A DNA stretch of 64,000 nt from Biomphalaria glabrata. Its lineage: Eukaryota; Mollusca; Gastropoda; Planorbidae. The notes under the pieces were generated by a model. That model made no database searches. It was not told where the DNA came from and saw only the letters and a program-made list of their open reading frames with translations. The stretch spans positions 30,413,543 to 30,477,542 of the forward strand of contig NC_074723.1 of the NCBI RefSeq assembly GCF_947242115.1, given 5' to 3'. Shown here piece after piece: positions 23,201 through 33,670 of this stretch. Each line of letters opens with the position of its first letter. The first letter of the stretch is position 1. The translations under genes and the position numbers were made by a program.

Positions 23201-26200
23201 GTCTAAAACCAACAATTGAGGACACAGTGGTGAACACAGCTGATGACAGACAGTAGGCCAGCACTTTGGGGTTTCTAGTATACTGGATAGCAAACTTGTA
23301 ACCAGCTAAACCTAGATCCTAAACATTAGCAAAGATAACTTTTGTATAACTGAAACAGTAGGAAGGATAGCTTTTGTATAACTGAAACATTAGGAAAGAT
23401 AACTTTTGTATAACTGAAACATTAGGAAAGATAACTTTTGTATAACTGAAACATTAGAAAAGATAACTTTTGTATAACTGAAGCATTAGGAAAGATAACT
23501 TTTGTATAACTGAAACATTAGCAAAGATAACTTTTGTATAACTGAAACAGTAGGAAGGATAGCTTTTGTATAACTGAAACATTAGGAAAGATAACTTTTG
23601 TATAACTGAAACATTAGGAAAGATAACTTTTGTATAACTGAAACAGTAGGAAAGATAGCTTTTGTATAACTGAAACAGTAGGAAAGATAACTTAAGTGTA
23701 ACTAAAACATTAGGAAAGATAGCTTTTGTGAGTAACTGACACATCAGGAAAGATAATTTTTGTTTTATACCTATGGATAAAATATTCAATAAAAAGTCAA
23801 ATATAGTTTCAGTACAAAACATTATTTATATATGTTTACTTCAACAACTTTATAATTGAAGATTATAATTTATAAATATATTAATATACCACAGAATTTC
23901 TCAAATGATAGCCACAACGCAAAGCAATGTTAGTCCATAAATGTGGATCTATAAGCTCCCATTTGTACAGTTCCAGAAAAATCATTGCTAATTTTGTTTG
24001 CCTACCCCTGGCTTATACAATATATATTTTTACCTCCCAGCATGTTATATAGGCAGCACTTTAAGTGTAGACAACACTTACTTTACTGCAGCCCCAAGTC
24101 ACATGCACCATGTTGGGGTCTGGATGTGGTACTGACAGAATACTGGTAAACTTCACTTCATGGTTGAAGACTGATAAAGCATAGATCTCATTGGAAATCA
24201 CATGAAGTTTGTTTCTGTGTAGTGATATGAAATTCATTGAGATTATTTAAAGTGTTGATTTAAGCCAATGTTAATGAAATCCTAAGATTTGATTTCTATC
24301 TTTAGAGATTTGTAAATTACCAAGTAGTTTTCAGTTATCATAGAAATATTATGACTCTTAAAAAGAGTTAAAAAACAAATTACAACTCCATAACTTTTTA
24401 AAATTGCTGAGTAATTTTTTCTTAAAGCCATTATTATGAACTATCTTAAATTTATTCGATTGCCCTTTAAAAGTTTGTGTCTTAATAAAATGATATTTTT
24501 GATATTTTGGGTTTTTGGCACATCTGCACAATTTAGGTCATGTTTTGCCCATAAACCCTCAAGGGTTACTTCCCCTTTATGGCTCAAGAGCCAAATGTTA
24601 TATAGCTAAGTTATTAAAAATAAGGTCTATTCGTAGTTCAAACAGTAAAAATAGTACAAATATGTACAATTTATTAAAAATCTGTTGTAAATATGTATAT
24701 AATTACAATTACTTTATGCCAAATCTCAAACCAAATTTTCGTACTCAACCCCACCTTCCAAATAAAGCCAGTTATTTTCCCAGGGTAGACATAGCCAAAC
24801 AGTGTTTTTAAGTTGTTTGCGCCAAAATATTTCCCTCTAATATCCTGTTATCTGGGGCAATCAAGTTCCACAGTGAGATAAGAGTCACAGTACTCACACA
24901 GTGGGAGCTCTTCTCTCTTTAGCACAAAGGAGTGTGTGATGTAGGTGTGGCCAATCCTAAGTCTGGACATGGTCATGCTTCCAAGCCTTGTCAATCCTTT
25001 AGATGTGGACTACCACCTGACATCCAACACAACTCGTCTAAGCTTGTTGTGGGTCTCAACTTCCCACCAATCCTGCTACTCTCAGAGGCTACAAGCTGTC
25101 TCAGATCCGAGCAGGGAATTTGGGTTCATAACACAGCTTGACACAATTTTCATTAATTTTAATATCTAAAGCACTGTGATGATCATATTTTTTTTTTCTC
25201 TTTATAGGCTAACATTTTCTTTTGGCTTTATAAAAAAATTTTGAAATATATATCATCAAACCAACAAAGCCGTACTTTAATAAAGTACCTCTATAGCTGT
25301 TGAGAAAATTATTTTTAAATTTTTTGTTTTTTTGGTAGCCATTCCACTTTTTTAGGCTTTTACTTTATTCTTGTGCTTTTACTGGAGACTTTTTATATTG
25401 ATATCATTTTGTATTTCTTTAGCAATAGATACATGGTTGCATGAACTCACCTATATGCAAACTGTAATATATCCAGGAGCTGTTCTCTGCTAAAAACATC
25501 TCCGCTGGGATTGTTTGGGCTACTGAGAAGTATTGCTTTGACTATTTTGCCCTAAAAAGTATAAATGTCATCAATATAAATCGACAGTAATGTAGTAATA
25601 AATCTCTAAACTGAAACATATTACACATCTTAAAATCTAACTATATCAGCGGTTCTCAACCTTTTATGCTCGGCGACCCTTTTTACAATCCCCCACTCTG
25701 CAGCGACCAACCCACCCCACACACATACAGCAATAGAAGAGTAGACAACAACAGTCCATATTTTCGATGGTCTTAGGCGACCCCTGGCAAATCGTCAATT
25801 GACCTCCAAGGGGGTCACGACCCACAGGTTGAGAACCCCTGAACTATATTAATATCTAGTTTCAGTTCATTACAAAATATAATAAAAACAGGCATTTTAG
25901 TTGATTGTATTTATTTATTTGTTGTTTTTTTTGGTTCAGCTAATTAATTTATGCTTTTTTTTATATGTACTGTATCATTGAAATTCATCAGAAAGGCCTA
26001 ACATACTGGCATTTTCCTGCTTATGTAAATTCAATAGTTTATTAAAACATTAAAACTAATAGAGAAAAATTATGCACAAAGGTGATCTCTCAGCTAATGG
26101 TATACTTTTCTTCTCACAAGCAAATTTATTCTTTGATAGCTTTTTACACATGCATGACTGTCAGTTAAGAGACAGGTCAAGGGTTTGTAACATTGTAACA

Positions 26201-27933
26201 CAGGGAGGAGGAGGGGGATAAAGAAGACAGAGGTGATGACTTATACAACAAATATAAAGGGAGGACATCTAAAAGGAGGGAAGGGGGAAAGAATGGGAAG
26301 AGCAAAAGTAAAAATGTTAAGTCCCCCCTCAGACCATGCATTCTTTAGGGCAGTTAATGTAAAGGCCATCTGTTTCTGTGGCCCATGATTAACGAGTGTC
26401 ATGTGGCCAGCATAAAGACCAAATTTACTTTTCCACATGCACCATCCATTATCCATTATATCCATTATATCTGGGTGGAATCCTAAAGATCTCAAAATTA
26501 AAAATCCCAGTCTTCACCAAGATTTGAACTTGGAAACCTCTGATTCCGCAGCCAATGACTTTACCACTAAGCAACTTCGCCTCCAAGTAATAAGAATGCT
26601 GAAAAATACTCATGTCATTCCTTAGTTCTCTGTGTAATCAAATCAGAGACGCAACTATGAAATTTCTATGTATTTATGTTGTTTATGTTTCTTTATGTAT
26701 TTTTTCTTTATATTTTTAGTGTACTGATATAGTGCAGTCCTTTGATTAAGATATTGAATGAAAAATAAAAATAATCCAAACCTCCTTTTTGGCATTCTGA
26801 AAAGCTTCTTCCAACATTTCTGAACTAAATATACACTCTGATGGCAGACCATCATCCTGCAAAAATATCAAGCTTTCTAAGATTGTACCCACAAATCAAA
26901 ACATTTCAAATTGAAGTTCTACTTTAATGAGATTAAAGTTGTTTTATTTTTTTTCATCCATTATTTTTCTTTTAAAGTAAAGAAATAACAATATGGCAGG
27001 GGATCACTTGTATGAATTCATTGCTGTTGATTTTGAAGACCGATATGATTCATGACAAGAAAGACATTAAAAAAAATACTTTGCAAAAAAAAAAAGCTTA
27101 TATGAAGTGTAGTTGTGTCAATTAGTTTGGATCGGTCATTTAATTAAGTTAGTAACAGATCTAGACCAATAGCAATAAATTTGTATGATTAGATGTCCAT
27201 TGGTCCTAAGAGATAGGGACAAAGTTTTGACTCAAAGAGTTTATTATATTAATAAATAAATAATATGGTGCACCCCATATTACATCTACACAGAGGTACA
27301 TTTTGATTTAGTCTCATGTCAGAGTTTGATTGAGATCCAAGTTAAATACACAAAACAACAAGTGAGAACTGAACACTGACCTTGTATTGAAGAGGTACGC
27401 TCAACACATTCACCTCAGCCCTTTCTTTCACATCTTTCTCTATTCGAAAGTAGAAAGGGGAAGGCACTATGATGTACTCTGAAAGGGAGAGAAATAAAGT
27501 AAATGAAACAAACTATAAAATATCAAGCCTGCTATAGTAAAAACAATCCAGATAACATGGAGCTCATCAGTAGATTAAACACACAGATATAAAACTAGTC
27601 ACAGTGAAATACCTGGACATTATTTTGTTTGCTCTACTTGTTTCGACTGTTTCTACACAATAAAAATTTATTACATCCTAGCTGGTGGAACACTGCAGTG
27701 CCTCAATGGTCCAACAAAAAATTTAAATAATTTTACAATAAGAATAACTAAAAACTAGAAAAATAAATCAAAGACTTTATGCAAGTGAAGTGAGACTAAT
27801 GTGCTTTTGTGGTTAACAGTTTATTGTGCAATTATTATTATTTGATGTGTATAAAAAAAACAATGATAATAACAATGTGACATTGGGTAACACATCATGG
27901 CAGTGAGGATGCAAACCAGAATGTAATACTGTA

Positions 27934-28000
<67 letters not shown>

Positions 28001-31000
28001 ATTTTAACCCTAAGAATTTTTATGCATTAGTTACTTGATGCCTTTCACAAGAGAGGAAGAAAGCCTTGAGATTGAAAAATCTACATACAGTGTTCCTCTT
28101 CAGAATTGATATGTTAAGTCAAAAAAAAAATTCTGTCTTATATTCCAGTGGACTATAAAGCATACACTATATCTTAATACAGTAGGAGTCAGTGGAGTCA
28201 TCTATGAACCAACCCATTCCTTCCAACAATTTTCTTCTTTGAAACCAGTATAAGGGAAGCAACTCACACTACCATGTAGAGCATAAATCTAAATATTACC
28301 TCCCCTGTCAGCTACAGCATATGCAAGTGTCTCCAGTGATGCAGTGACTCCACTTACGATGACAACCTTGAACATTTAAAATACAATAGGTCTTTGTACA
28401 AAATTTAAACAACCCATAAAAAAGTTATATTAAGTATAAGTCTGTATAGAGATAAGCAATAACTACTTAAGATGAATTTGAGTAATGGGCCATAACAGTT
28501 ACAAAATCTATGATATTAGTGTCTCTTTAGTATTATTATTTTAGGTTCATATTATTTCAGTGATTCTAACATTAAAGAGTATTTAAACCTACTGAAACAT
28601 TAATCTAAATTTGATAATTATAAAAATAAGTCAAGTACTGGTATTCCTTTTTTTTTCTTGAAAAATTGGGAACAAGAAAAAAGAGGGAAAGAAGAAAGAG
28701 TGACAGCTTTCTTAAAGTAACAATGAAAGAGGAAGGTCATATGTCTTACAACATATTTCCTAAGACACACGTTTACAAACAGGTTGTCTGTCACTTTACA
28801 ATGACACCTGGTAGAATGACGTTTTTCCTGGTCTTAGCAGGTATAATGGTCCATGGTGTGGGACTTGGACAGTATAACAAGGAAGACAAAGGTGGCCCCC
28901 CAGTGGGGTAAATCATGGCTCTGAAAGAGAAACATCTCTGATGTTTTGGTGTTGGGTTACAAGAAAGAAAGAAAGAGAAATAGAGAAGATAGTCTAAATG
29001 TATATCATGCCATTACTATGAGAACCTGTCAGAAAAGGAGCTCTTTGTACATGGCAGTACTCCCATAGAATTAGGAGGTCATATAATTAGAATATGAAAG
29101 AATTCTGCAGTGTGCACAGCTTTTGGCTGATTAAAACCAAAACCAAAGGTGACTGAGGGATGACACCTTCATAATGTTCTCAAACTAAAGCTGGAGAGAA
29201 GAGAGAGAGAGAAGAGTCTCTGCTTTTTTTCTGACCATCTGGAAAAAAAATCCTTCCATGGCTTATGTTAGACACCTTATTTATAGTTTAGTTATTTAGC
29301 GACGCACCATAGAAGACGCATATTGAACGGGACTAGTGACGTTTGGGATATGTTGGGTTAGAGACCGGAAAATCAGTTAGCGATATAATCCTTTAGGGTA
29401 AGGACGTGTTTAGTGACAGAGACTTTTACTGTGGCCTTTTCTCGGAATAAATACATGTTACATTGTTCTTCAGCGTTGACTACATCTCTTTACTTGTTAA
29501 AACCGATGTCTTGTTTTGTCTGGATTGTTGATCAACTACACGGAATACACCCGAACAATAATACCCAAACGCTTGCAGAGTAATTGGTTGAAATTCAACA
29601 GTCATCCATAGTTGACCTCAAGACAGCCTGAACAAGCAACATCACACTTAATAGCATAGGATGCAATCATCTTTTTTGAAGTAACGTCTGTATTTTATAA
29701 GACTTTAAACATCTGATGATCAAAATTTTCAAGTATATTTGTTCCTACAATGCTGTTAACAGCTTACATTTCCGGCATCAATGTCCTCAAGGGGGTCGAA
29801 GTAATTTTCCAAAAATTTCTTTCCTGTTTCCTTCAATCTTAAAAAAACAAAGAGAAACAAACATGTATTTAGATAACATGTTTTTAAAGTAAAGAAATAA
29901 TTACAGATCAAAACTAGATGAACATACATAAAATATTTTTTAAATGTCATAATTTAATTTAAAGGAAATCGTTGAAAATCTAATAAGACTAAAAGAAAAG
30001 TAAGTTCTATTTCTTAACATTTAGTCAAGGAGATCTTAACATTTTTTAAGTTATAATTCAATAATAATTAATTCCATTTTCTTATGGATATTTTATTGAA
30101 CATAGTATTAAACTAAAACCCAATGTAAAATGAATTTTCTCCTCAGGGCAGATAAAAGTATCATATCTTCTTATCCTAAATTTGTTTCATGATTAAAAAA
30201 AAATGTTTACAAACAAAATTTACTCTGCATTGCCACTATTCACATCATAGTAGAGCAGCTTTGAACTTTCATCTTTACCTTGTAAAGTTTTGATCTGTGG
30301 TGAATACAGTAGTCATCCAGCTAGTTAACATTAGGCTATTTACAGTAATATTAGGTTAATACAAAGACATAGTATATATACTTTATATACATTAGAGGAG
30401 CCATCTCATAAATGATTACACAATACATTGCCACTATTAAAATCATAGTAGAGCAGCTTTGAGCTTTCGTTTGATCTGTGGTGAATACAGTAAAAAAAAA
30501 AAAAAGTAAAAAGTAAAGTTCCCCTTTCAGACCTTGCAATCTATGGGGCAGATGATGTCAAATCATCTGTTTCTGTGGCCCACAGTTAACAAGGGTATTA
30601 TCTGGCCAGCACAATGACCAGCTGCCTATACTTTTCCTAAACTAATGTCAGGTACCAATTAGAGCTGGGTGGACTCAGAGGCGCCCCGAAATAAAAAATC
30701 CCAGTCTTCACCAGGATTCAAGCCTACAACCAGTATTGGAAACCTCACGCTGTACCCCTCAGTCACCTTGTCTCCTGATTAATACAGAAGTCTGCTAGAT
30801 AAAATTAGGTAATTCACAGTAATATTAGGTAAATGCAAAGACATAGTATAAATATACTTCATTTACATTAAATGAGCCATCTCATAAATGATTACACAAT
30901 AAGAGTTTTGAAAGAGGTAGACATAGATAAACACAGTCAACATCCAAGTGCTATAGAGTAAAACATCTTGGATTGTATTGGAGATACATTATTTTAGTAG

Positions 31001-31964
31001 TATTTTGATATCAATGATTCATGTTTTGTGTACATCAATAAATAAATGTGTAAAGTTTCCACTTGATCCAAAAACAGGTGTAGGAGAAATAACATGTACA
31101 AACTTTTTACCAGACAGACAGAGAGAGATGATAGATATAAACTTTGTAAAAAGGAAAGGGTAGGGTGAAATGCTTGGGGTAACAAGAAATAGAGCAGTGG
31201 AGGGAGTTAGTTGGAAGATCTCTTGTGGTGCTCCAGTGGTTATCAGTTTTACCAATACTTAAGTAAAAAAAAATTAGAAGTCTAACCTTTGACATGATCA
31301 AATCTTCACAAATCTTATTTTCCGCAATCCCAAAATTGACAATGCCCTGAAAATGTAAATATTAGAAATCGCATGCAAAAATGTGTTAATTCCATGAATA
31401 AGTTATTAGAGAATAAGAGAAATGAGGTTGCTACATTATTAAAATGTAGAATTTGAATAGCCGATGGGATGTGTGGCTGAATTTCACTTGCCTAACTTGG
31501 GGATAGAGGGGAGTTAGTTTTAGTCATAATATCCCCACTTTTCAGATCTATAGGGCAGATTATGTAAAGGTCATCTAGTAGCTATTTCTGTGACTCATGG
31601 GTTTTGAGGGTGTCATGTGACCAGCACAATGACCAATCGCCTTTACGTTTCCTCAAATAATATAGACTAGGAATATTATTGTATATATCTAATTCAAATT
31701 GTATATCTAATCCAAATTGTATATCTAATCCAAACAAAAAATTTGACCAGATCTTAGCAATCATGAAACCAATTATAAGACGAATACTCCAACAGCTATA
31801 ACGGAATGTAAACTTTATGATGTACCTACATTGGTATTATCAACTGGATCATAGGAGTCTCCTAAAACTTGTTGAACGTATTTGAAAAATGGTGTCGTTG
31901 ACGAAAGAGTACATTGTGCTCGTTGAGAAATATTAAATTGTTCTTCACTTTGGGCATTTGCCAT
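17228..31964 (-). CDS. ACCS: 1-aminocyclopropane-1-carboxylate synthase-like protein (13 exons, complete)
   Basis: PLP-dependent class I/II aminotransferase-fold protein; animal ACCS homologues are not established ethylene-precursor enzymes. Exons: 31830-31964, 31287-31346, 30224-30294, 29768-29837, 28300-28366, 27381-27478, 26782-26856, 25451-25551, 24082-24214, 23177-23318, 22139-22281, 19816-19969, 17228-17304. All have GT-AG borders and consistent phase: 441 residues, human about 500. Landmarks in order: GIVNFGIAENKICEDL, LLYYDVNSGNAELKE, VVIVSGVTAS, VPSPFYF, SSPNNPSGDVFS, SNEIYALSVF, GCSKDLGLAGYKF (Lys is the predicted PLP Schiff-base residue, codon at the exon 9/10 border) and MFRMVF (carboxylate-binding Arg). 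Odd: the usual Asp of the DE(I/V)Y motif, which contacts the pyridine nitrogen, is Asn here. Introns carry many transposons and a decayed copy of exon 3. Confidence 0.95.
17349..17485 (+). repeat. Two-copy dispersed repeat, also at 27058-27195
   Basis: Shares caagaaaaacattaaaaaat, ggaagtgaaattgt, tcaattag, atcagtc and aatagatctagaccaacaac with 27058-27195. It lies just upstream (in + coordinates) of the last ACCS exon, in intron 12. Class unknown. Confidence 0.65.
17700..17960 (-). repeat. Dispersed repeat, tctgtctggtaaa family
   Basis: Reverse copy with ttgattcttgtgttgtcatg, agcttgacccgatgagatgg and actttttaccagacgga, in ACCS intron 12. Confidence 0.65.
18402..18935 (+). mobile_element. LINE 3' end (CR1/Rex1-like reverse transcriptase C-terminus)
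   Basis: Reads LLTYGITCWQGNASSKLLRS, then ENIIKKASKITLTTLPHLK, the C-terminal part of a non-LTR reverse transcriptase. A frameshift near 18595 moves the continuation (KILEDNGHPLHQNYTRLSR, VPYSVRLYHHHS) to another frame. The 3' UTR ends with ggatcaataaagcagtctta at about 18930. It is inactive and sits in ACCS intron 12 in the opposite direction. Confidence 0.85.
19345..19600 (-). mobile_element. LINE 3' tail, same family as 9283-9660
   Basis: Reverse copy with tatcttatatactatagacc, cttcaaaaaaagaagataat and the diverged end of the coding region; in ACCS intron 12. Confidence 0.7.
20560..21010 (+). mobile_element. LINE fragment: RNase H domain end and zinc-knuckle tail
   Basis: Plus strand reads VLQWIPAHIEIEGNEKAEFL, the conserved end of a LINE RNase H domain. 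It continues through several frame breaks to LQSCILRQEAQTKHWP and LPDLETTAWFSSDIEV, typical of the I-type LINE C-terminus. It lies in ACCS intron 11, antisense to the gene. Confidence 0.8.
21118..21372 (+). repeat. tRNA-derived SINE, family 2
   Basis: Head ggcatggtggttgagtggta, body gggtacctgacattaattgg and end aggtctgaaaggggaac; in ACCS intron 11. The B box is degraded. Confidence 0.9.
21657..21847. mobile_element. hAT MITE, cagtgtttcctaact ends
   Basis: Ends cagtgtttcctaact and agtttgagaaacattg are near-inverted copies. Only 4 of 8 flanking bases agree, so the target duplication is weak. It is 191 bp, in ACCS intron 11. Confidence 0.6.
22446..22647. mobile_element. hAT MITE, cagtgcttttttgg ends
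   Basis: Left end cagtgcttttttggt, right end catcacaaaaaaagcactg. The right terminus is duplicated in tandem (ending at 22622 and 22647). It lies in ACCS intron 10. Confidence 0.6.
22729..23108 (-). repeat. Dispersed repeat, tctgtctggtaaa family, two partial copies
   Basis: Two reverse copies, about 22729-22870 and 22915-23108, each with aatatcaaacaaaaaattaa-like starts. The second ends actttttaccagagacaga. In ACCS intron 10, ending about 70 bases from exon 10. Confidence 0.6.
23319..23765 (-). repeat. 32-bp minisatellite built from the exon 10 splice acceptor
   Basis: About 13 copies of a 32-bp unit fill the end of ACCS intron 9 right up to the exon 10 acceptor. In gene orientation each unit contains cctaatgtttcag; the functional acceptor is gctaatgtttag directly before exon 10. 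The array appears to have grown from the 3' splice site itself. Confidence 0.85.
24500..25145 (-). mobile_element. LINE 3' end: zinc-knuckle C-terminus and 3' UTR (RNase H-type LINE)
   Basis: Minus strand reads RLRIGHTYITHSFVLKREEL, then CEYCDSYLTVEHLIAP and FIWKVGLSTKI before the stop: the C-terminus of RNase H-bearing LINEs. The 3' UTR follows to about 24500 and matches 13390-13577. It has several breaks and lies in ACCS intron 8. Confidence 0.75.
25647..25841 (-). mobile_element. SPIN-like hAT MITE with perfect 8-bp target duplication
   Basis: Read on the minus strand it begins caggggttctcaacctgtgg, then gtcgtgacccccttgg and caggggtcgcctaagaccat, and ends ggttgagaaccgctg. This closely follows the SPIN (Space Invader) non-autonomous consensus as I remember it. 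The flanks 25639-25646 and 25842-25849 are both aactatat. 195 bp, in ACCS intron 7. A second copy is at 39740-39922. Confidence 0.85.
26325..26585 (-). repeat. tRNA-derived SINE, family 2
   Basis: Reverse copy: gtaaaggccatctgtttctg, ttactttt, aaaatcccagtcttcaccaa, gatttgaacttgg, and a head ending ctaagcaacttcgcctcc. In ACCS intron 7. Confidence 0.85.
27058..27195 (+). repeat. Two-copy dispersed repeat, also at 17349-17485
   Basis: Shares aagaaagacattaaaaaaaa, tatatgaagtgtagttgtgt and acagatctagaccaatagca with the copy near the last ACCS exon. Confidence 0.6.
27935..27995. repeat. TA microsatellite
   Basis: About 28 uninterrupted TA units in ACCS intron 5. Confidence 0.95.
28600..29640. other. 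ACCS intron 4 sequence without assigned elements
   Basis: Holds an 81-codon plus-strand frame (28666-28911) rich in Lys/Arg at its start. It has no family resemblance I can name and lies antisense in the intron. The section 29280-29640 is less AT-rich than its surroundings and may be an unrecognised repeat. Confidence 0.3.
29645..29702 (+). mobile_element. LINE 3' tail fragment, same family as 9283-9660
   Basis: Contains gcaatcatcttttttgaagt and aacgtctgtattttataaga. Confidence 0.6.
30425..30487 (-). pseudogene. ACCS: Decayed duplicate of ACCS exon 3
   Basis: Reads caccacag|atcaaa in gene orientation like the true exon, so the acceptor is kept. About 14 bases are missing in the first third, the reading frame meets stops, and the donor equivalent (gtattg in place of gtaaat) is altered. 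It is one unit upstream of the functional exon in intron 2. If included it would break the reading frame. Confidence 0.75.
30498..30778 (-). repeat. tRNA-derived SINE, family 2
   Basis: A poly(A)-like run (reverse: aaaaaaaaaaaaagtaaaaag), then gttcccctttcagaccttgc through to a degraded head. Flanked by aatacag on both sides, a likely target duplication, dating the insertion after the exon 3 duplication. Confidence 0.9.
31010..31150 (-). repeat. Dispersed repeat, tctgtctggtaaa family
   Basis: Reverse copy: aagtttccacttgatccaaa, gagaaataacatgtacaaac, tttttaccagacagacag; in ACCS intron 2. Confidence 0.65.
31525..31665 (-). repeat. SINE family 2, truncated
   Basis: Contains tatagggcagattatgtaaa, ggtgtcatgtgaccagcaca and a broken end. 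The tRNA-like head is missing. In ACCS intron 1. Confidence 0.75.
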
Positions 31965-31969
31965 GATCT

Positions 31970-32650
31970 TGTAGCTTCAGTTAATTGTTTCTTTGTTTTT
32001 GTTAACCTGACTAGATTAACAACACAAATATTTGCAATTTATTTGAATAAATAGAAAAAGAGCCAATATGCCTATTAGTATAGAAAGCAAACATTATATA
32101 GTCAAATAAATCTACAACCAAATCAAGCCTCTATTATTCTTCCTATATAATACTAATAGTAACTTATAGTAATATAGACCTAGATACCTACTATAGCTAA
32201 AGGGCCTATTATAGAATTATTATATTATATATATAAAAAATAATACACTATATAGATCTATATAATATAATTATAATTATATACTTATAATTAAAGTCTA
32301 TATATATTATATTTATAGATAGATCTAGATTCTAGATCTCTATCACTTATCAAAATCATAATTTTTTGTTGAGTAAGTATCACAGGAAACGCCTACGAGT
32401 TTGCGAGTAATATATATGGTAACTCCCTAGATCTAGAAATTTAGGCACACAAAGATCTAGATGTAGATTAGACCCAGGTGTGAGTGCTATGGTCAAGGCC
32501 AAAGCAGTGTTTTGGTCAAGTGAGTTTATCTTATACATTGTAAATACTAGCATACGTTCCTTCAAAACAGAAGATTTAATTAATTTTAAGGTGATATATG
32601 GCTATGCGGCTATGCGTGAATCTAGATCAGAGAATTTTGTAGTTTTATTT
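31970..32650. other. AT-rich upstream region of ACCS
   Basis: Very AT-rich, with many gatctaga/tagatcta motifs. The ACCS promoter must lie near 31965-32400. I see no TATA box or CpG-rich segment that I would call. Confidence 0.35.
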
Positions 32651-32654
32651 TTCT

Positions 32655-32735
32655 ATATATCTTATCTTATATAATACAGATGTTACTTCAAAAAAGAAGA
32701 TGATTACGTCCTACGCGTCGTGCATATTGACGTAG
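32655..32735 (-). mobile_element. LINE 3' tail fragment, same family as 9283-9660
   Basis: Reverse copy: tatcttatataatacagatg then ttacttcaaaaaagaagatg. Confidence 0.65.
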
Positions 32736-32844
32736 AATCTAGGTCTAGGATACGTCACAGCTTAAAAATAGTGGATTCCTTTCTTGGAACTTTCCCACCA
32801 CTCAGAACTAAAAATTGTGTGGATGTAAATCCTGGTGACCCAAC

Positions 32845-33670
32845 AAAAACAGCGCGGACAAAATAGCGCGAAATATCCCGACAAAATAGCGCAAGACAAA
32901 ATAGCGCGGACTTAGATCTATATAGATGTGTATAAAAGCACCGGATTATTAGTTGGCCTACTTTTGTGTCCTGGACAGCATTTTTGTTGATGTCTCGGGT
33001 CTATCTTTTTCAATATTAATAGATCTAAAAGTATGCCATATTTGCAGAGAACGAGAGTACTTAAAATTGTATATCATTCCCCTTTTTCAACAATAATAAA
33101 AAGGCTAACTTGCTAAAAATAGGATTTTGAAATATGGGTTAGAGGTTAATCTCTCACTTCCTCGGAGAACACTGAGAACAAGATTCTGAGGTACAATGAT
33201 GGAGAACGAAGTAAAGCTGCAAGCAAGACAAAGTAGGCATATACCTCCAACTTGACAGATGCCTTGCTGCTATATTGCAGATATACGAAAACAAGCCAGT
33301 GTTGGAATTTCTACATGCCATTTCCTACAATTTAACGTTGTGAAAGTTAGTGTGTATGTGTATACATCTGATAAGTATTTTTGCCTGATTTATAAGTACA
33401 CTTTTGGAATGTCAATAAATGATATATTTTGAAATTATTCATTTTAGCTTATCATAACGTTTGCTTACTGTTTGCATGATATATTTATCGTTTATGATAT
33501 CTAAAGTCTAAAGTGTTTCCTGCAAAATGACTGAAAAATAATGATAACATTAAAACAAAAAAAATATTGGCTCTATTCATATTTTACGATATAAAGTATT
33601 TCTTTCAAAATGATTAAAATAGGCCTATATGTCGGCGCTATTTTGTTCGCGCTATTTTGTCGGGGTATCG
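32845..33670. mobile_element. Transposon-like element with iterated inverted ends (gacaaaatagcgc)
   Basis: The left end holds three or four copies of gacaaaatagcgc (32863-32910); the right end holds the inverse twice (ggcgctattttg, gcgctattttgtcgggg, 33632-33667). The 800-bp interior has no readable protein. No target duplication is clear, so the superfamily is unknown. Confidence 0.55.

Larger units (their letters stand above)
30225..30902 (-). repeat. Tandem duplication of about 196 bp carrying ACCS exon 3, second copy split by a SINE
   Basis: Unit 1 is 30225-30422 and includes functional exon 3 (30224-30294). Unit 2 is 30423-30497 plus 30780-30902, with a family 2 SINE between. Shared landmarks: catagtagagcagcttt, gatctgtggtgaatacagta, cacagtaatattagg, gagccatctcataaatgatt. 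Confidence 0.85.

Noticed and set aside
28666-28911. 81-codon frame in ACCS intron 4, antisense
   Set aside because: No recognisable domain, no splice context, length within chance for this window.
29280-29640. Possible long terminal repeat in ACCS intron 4
   Set aside because: Slightly less AT-rich, but I found no paired copy, no tRNA primer site and no coding region that would support it.
31824-31829. Alternative ACCS exon 1 donor G|GTACAT
   Set aside because: It leaves a phase that does not fit exon 2 (GGC ATT GTC); the donor AAT|GTAGGT gives the conserved GIVNFG start.
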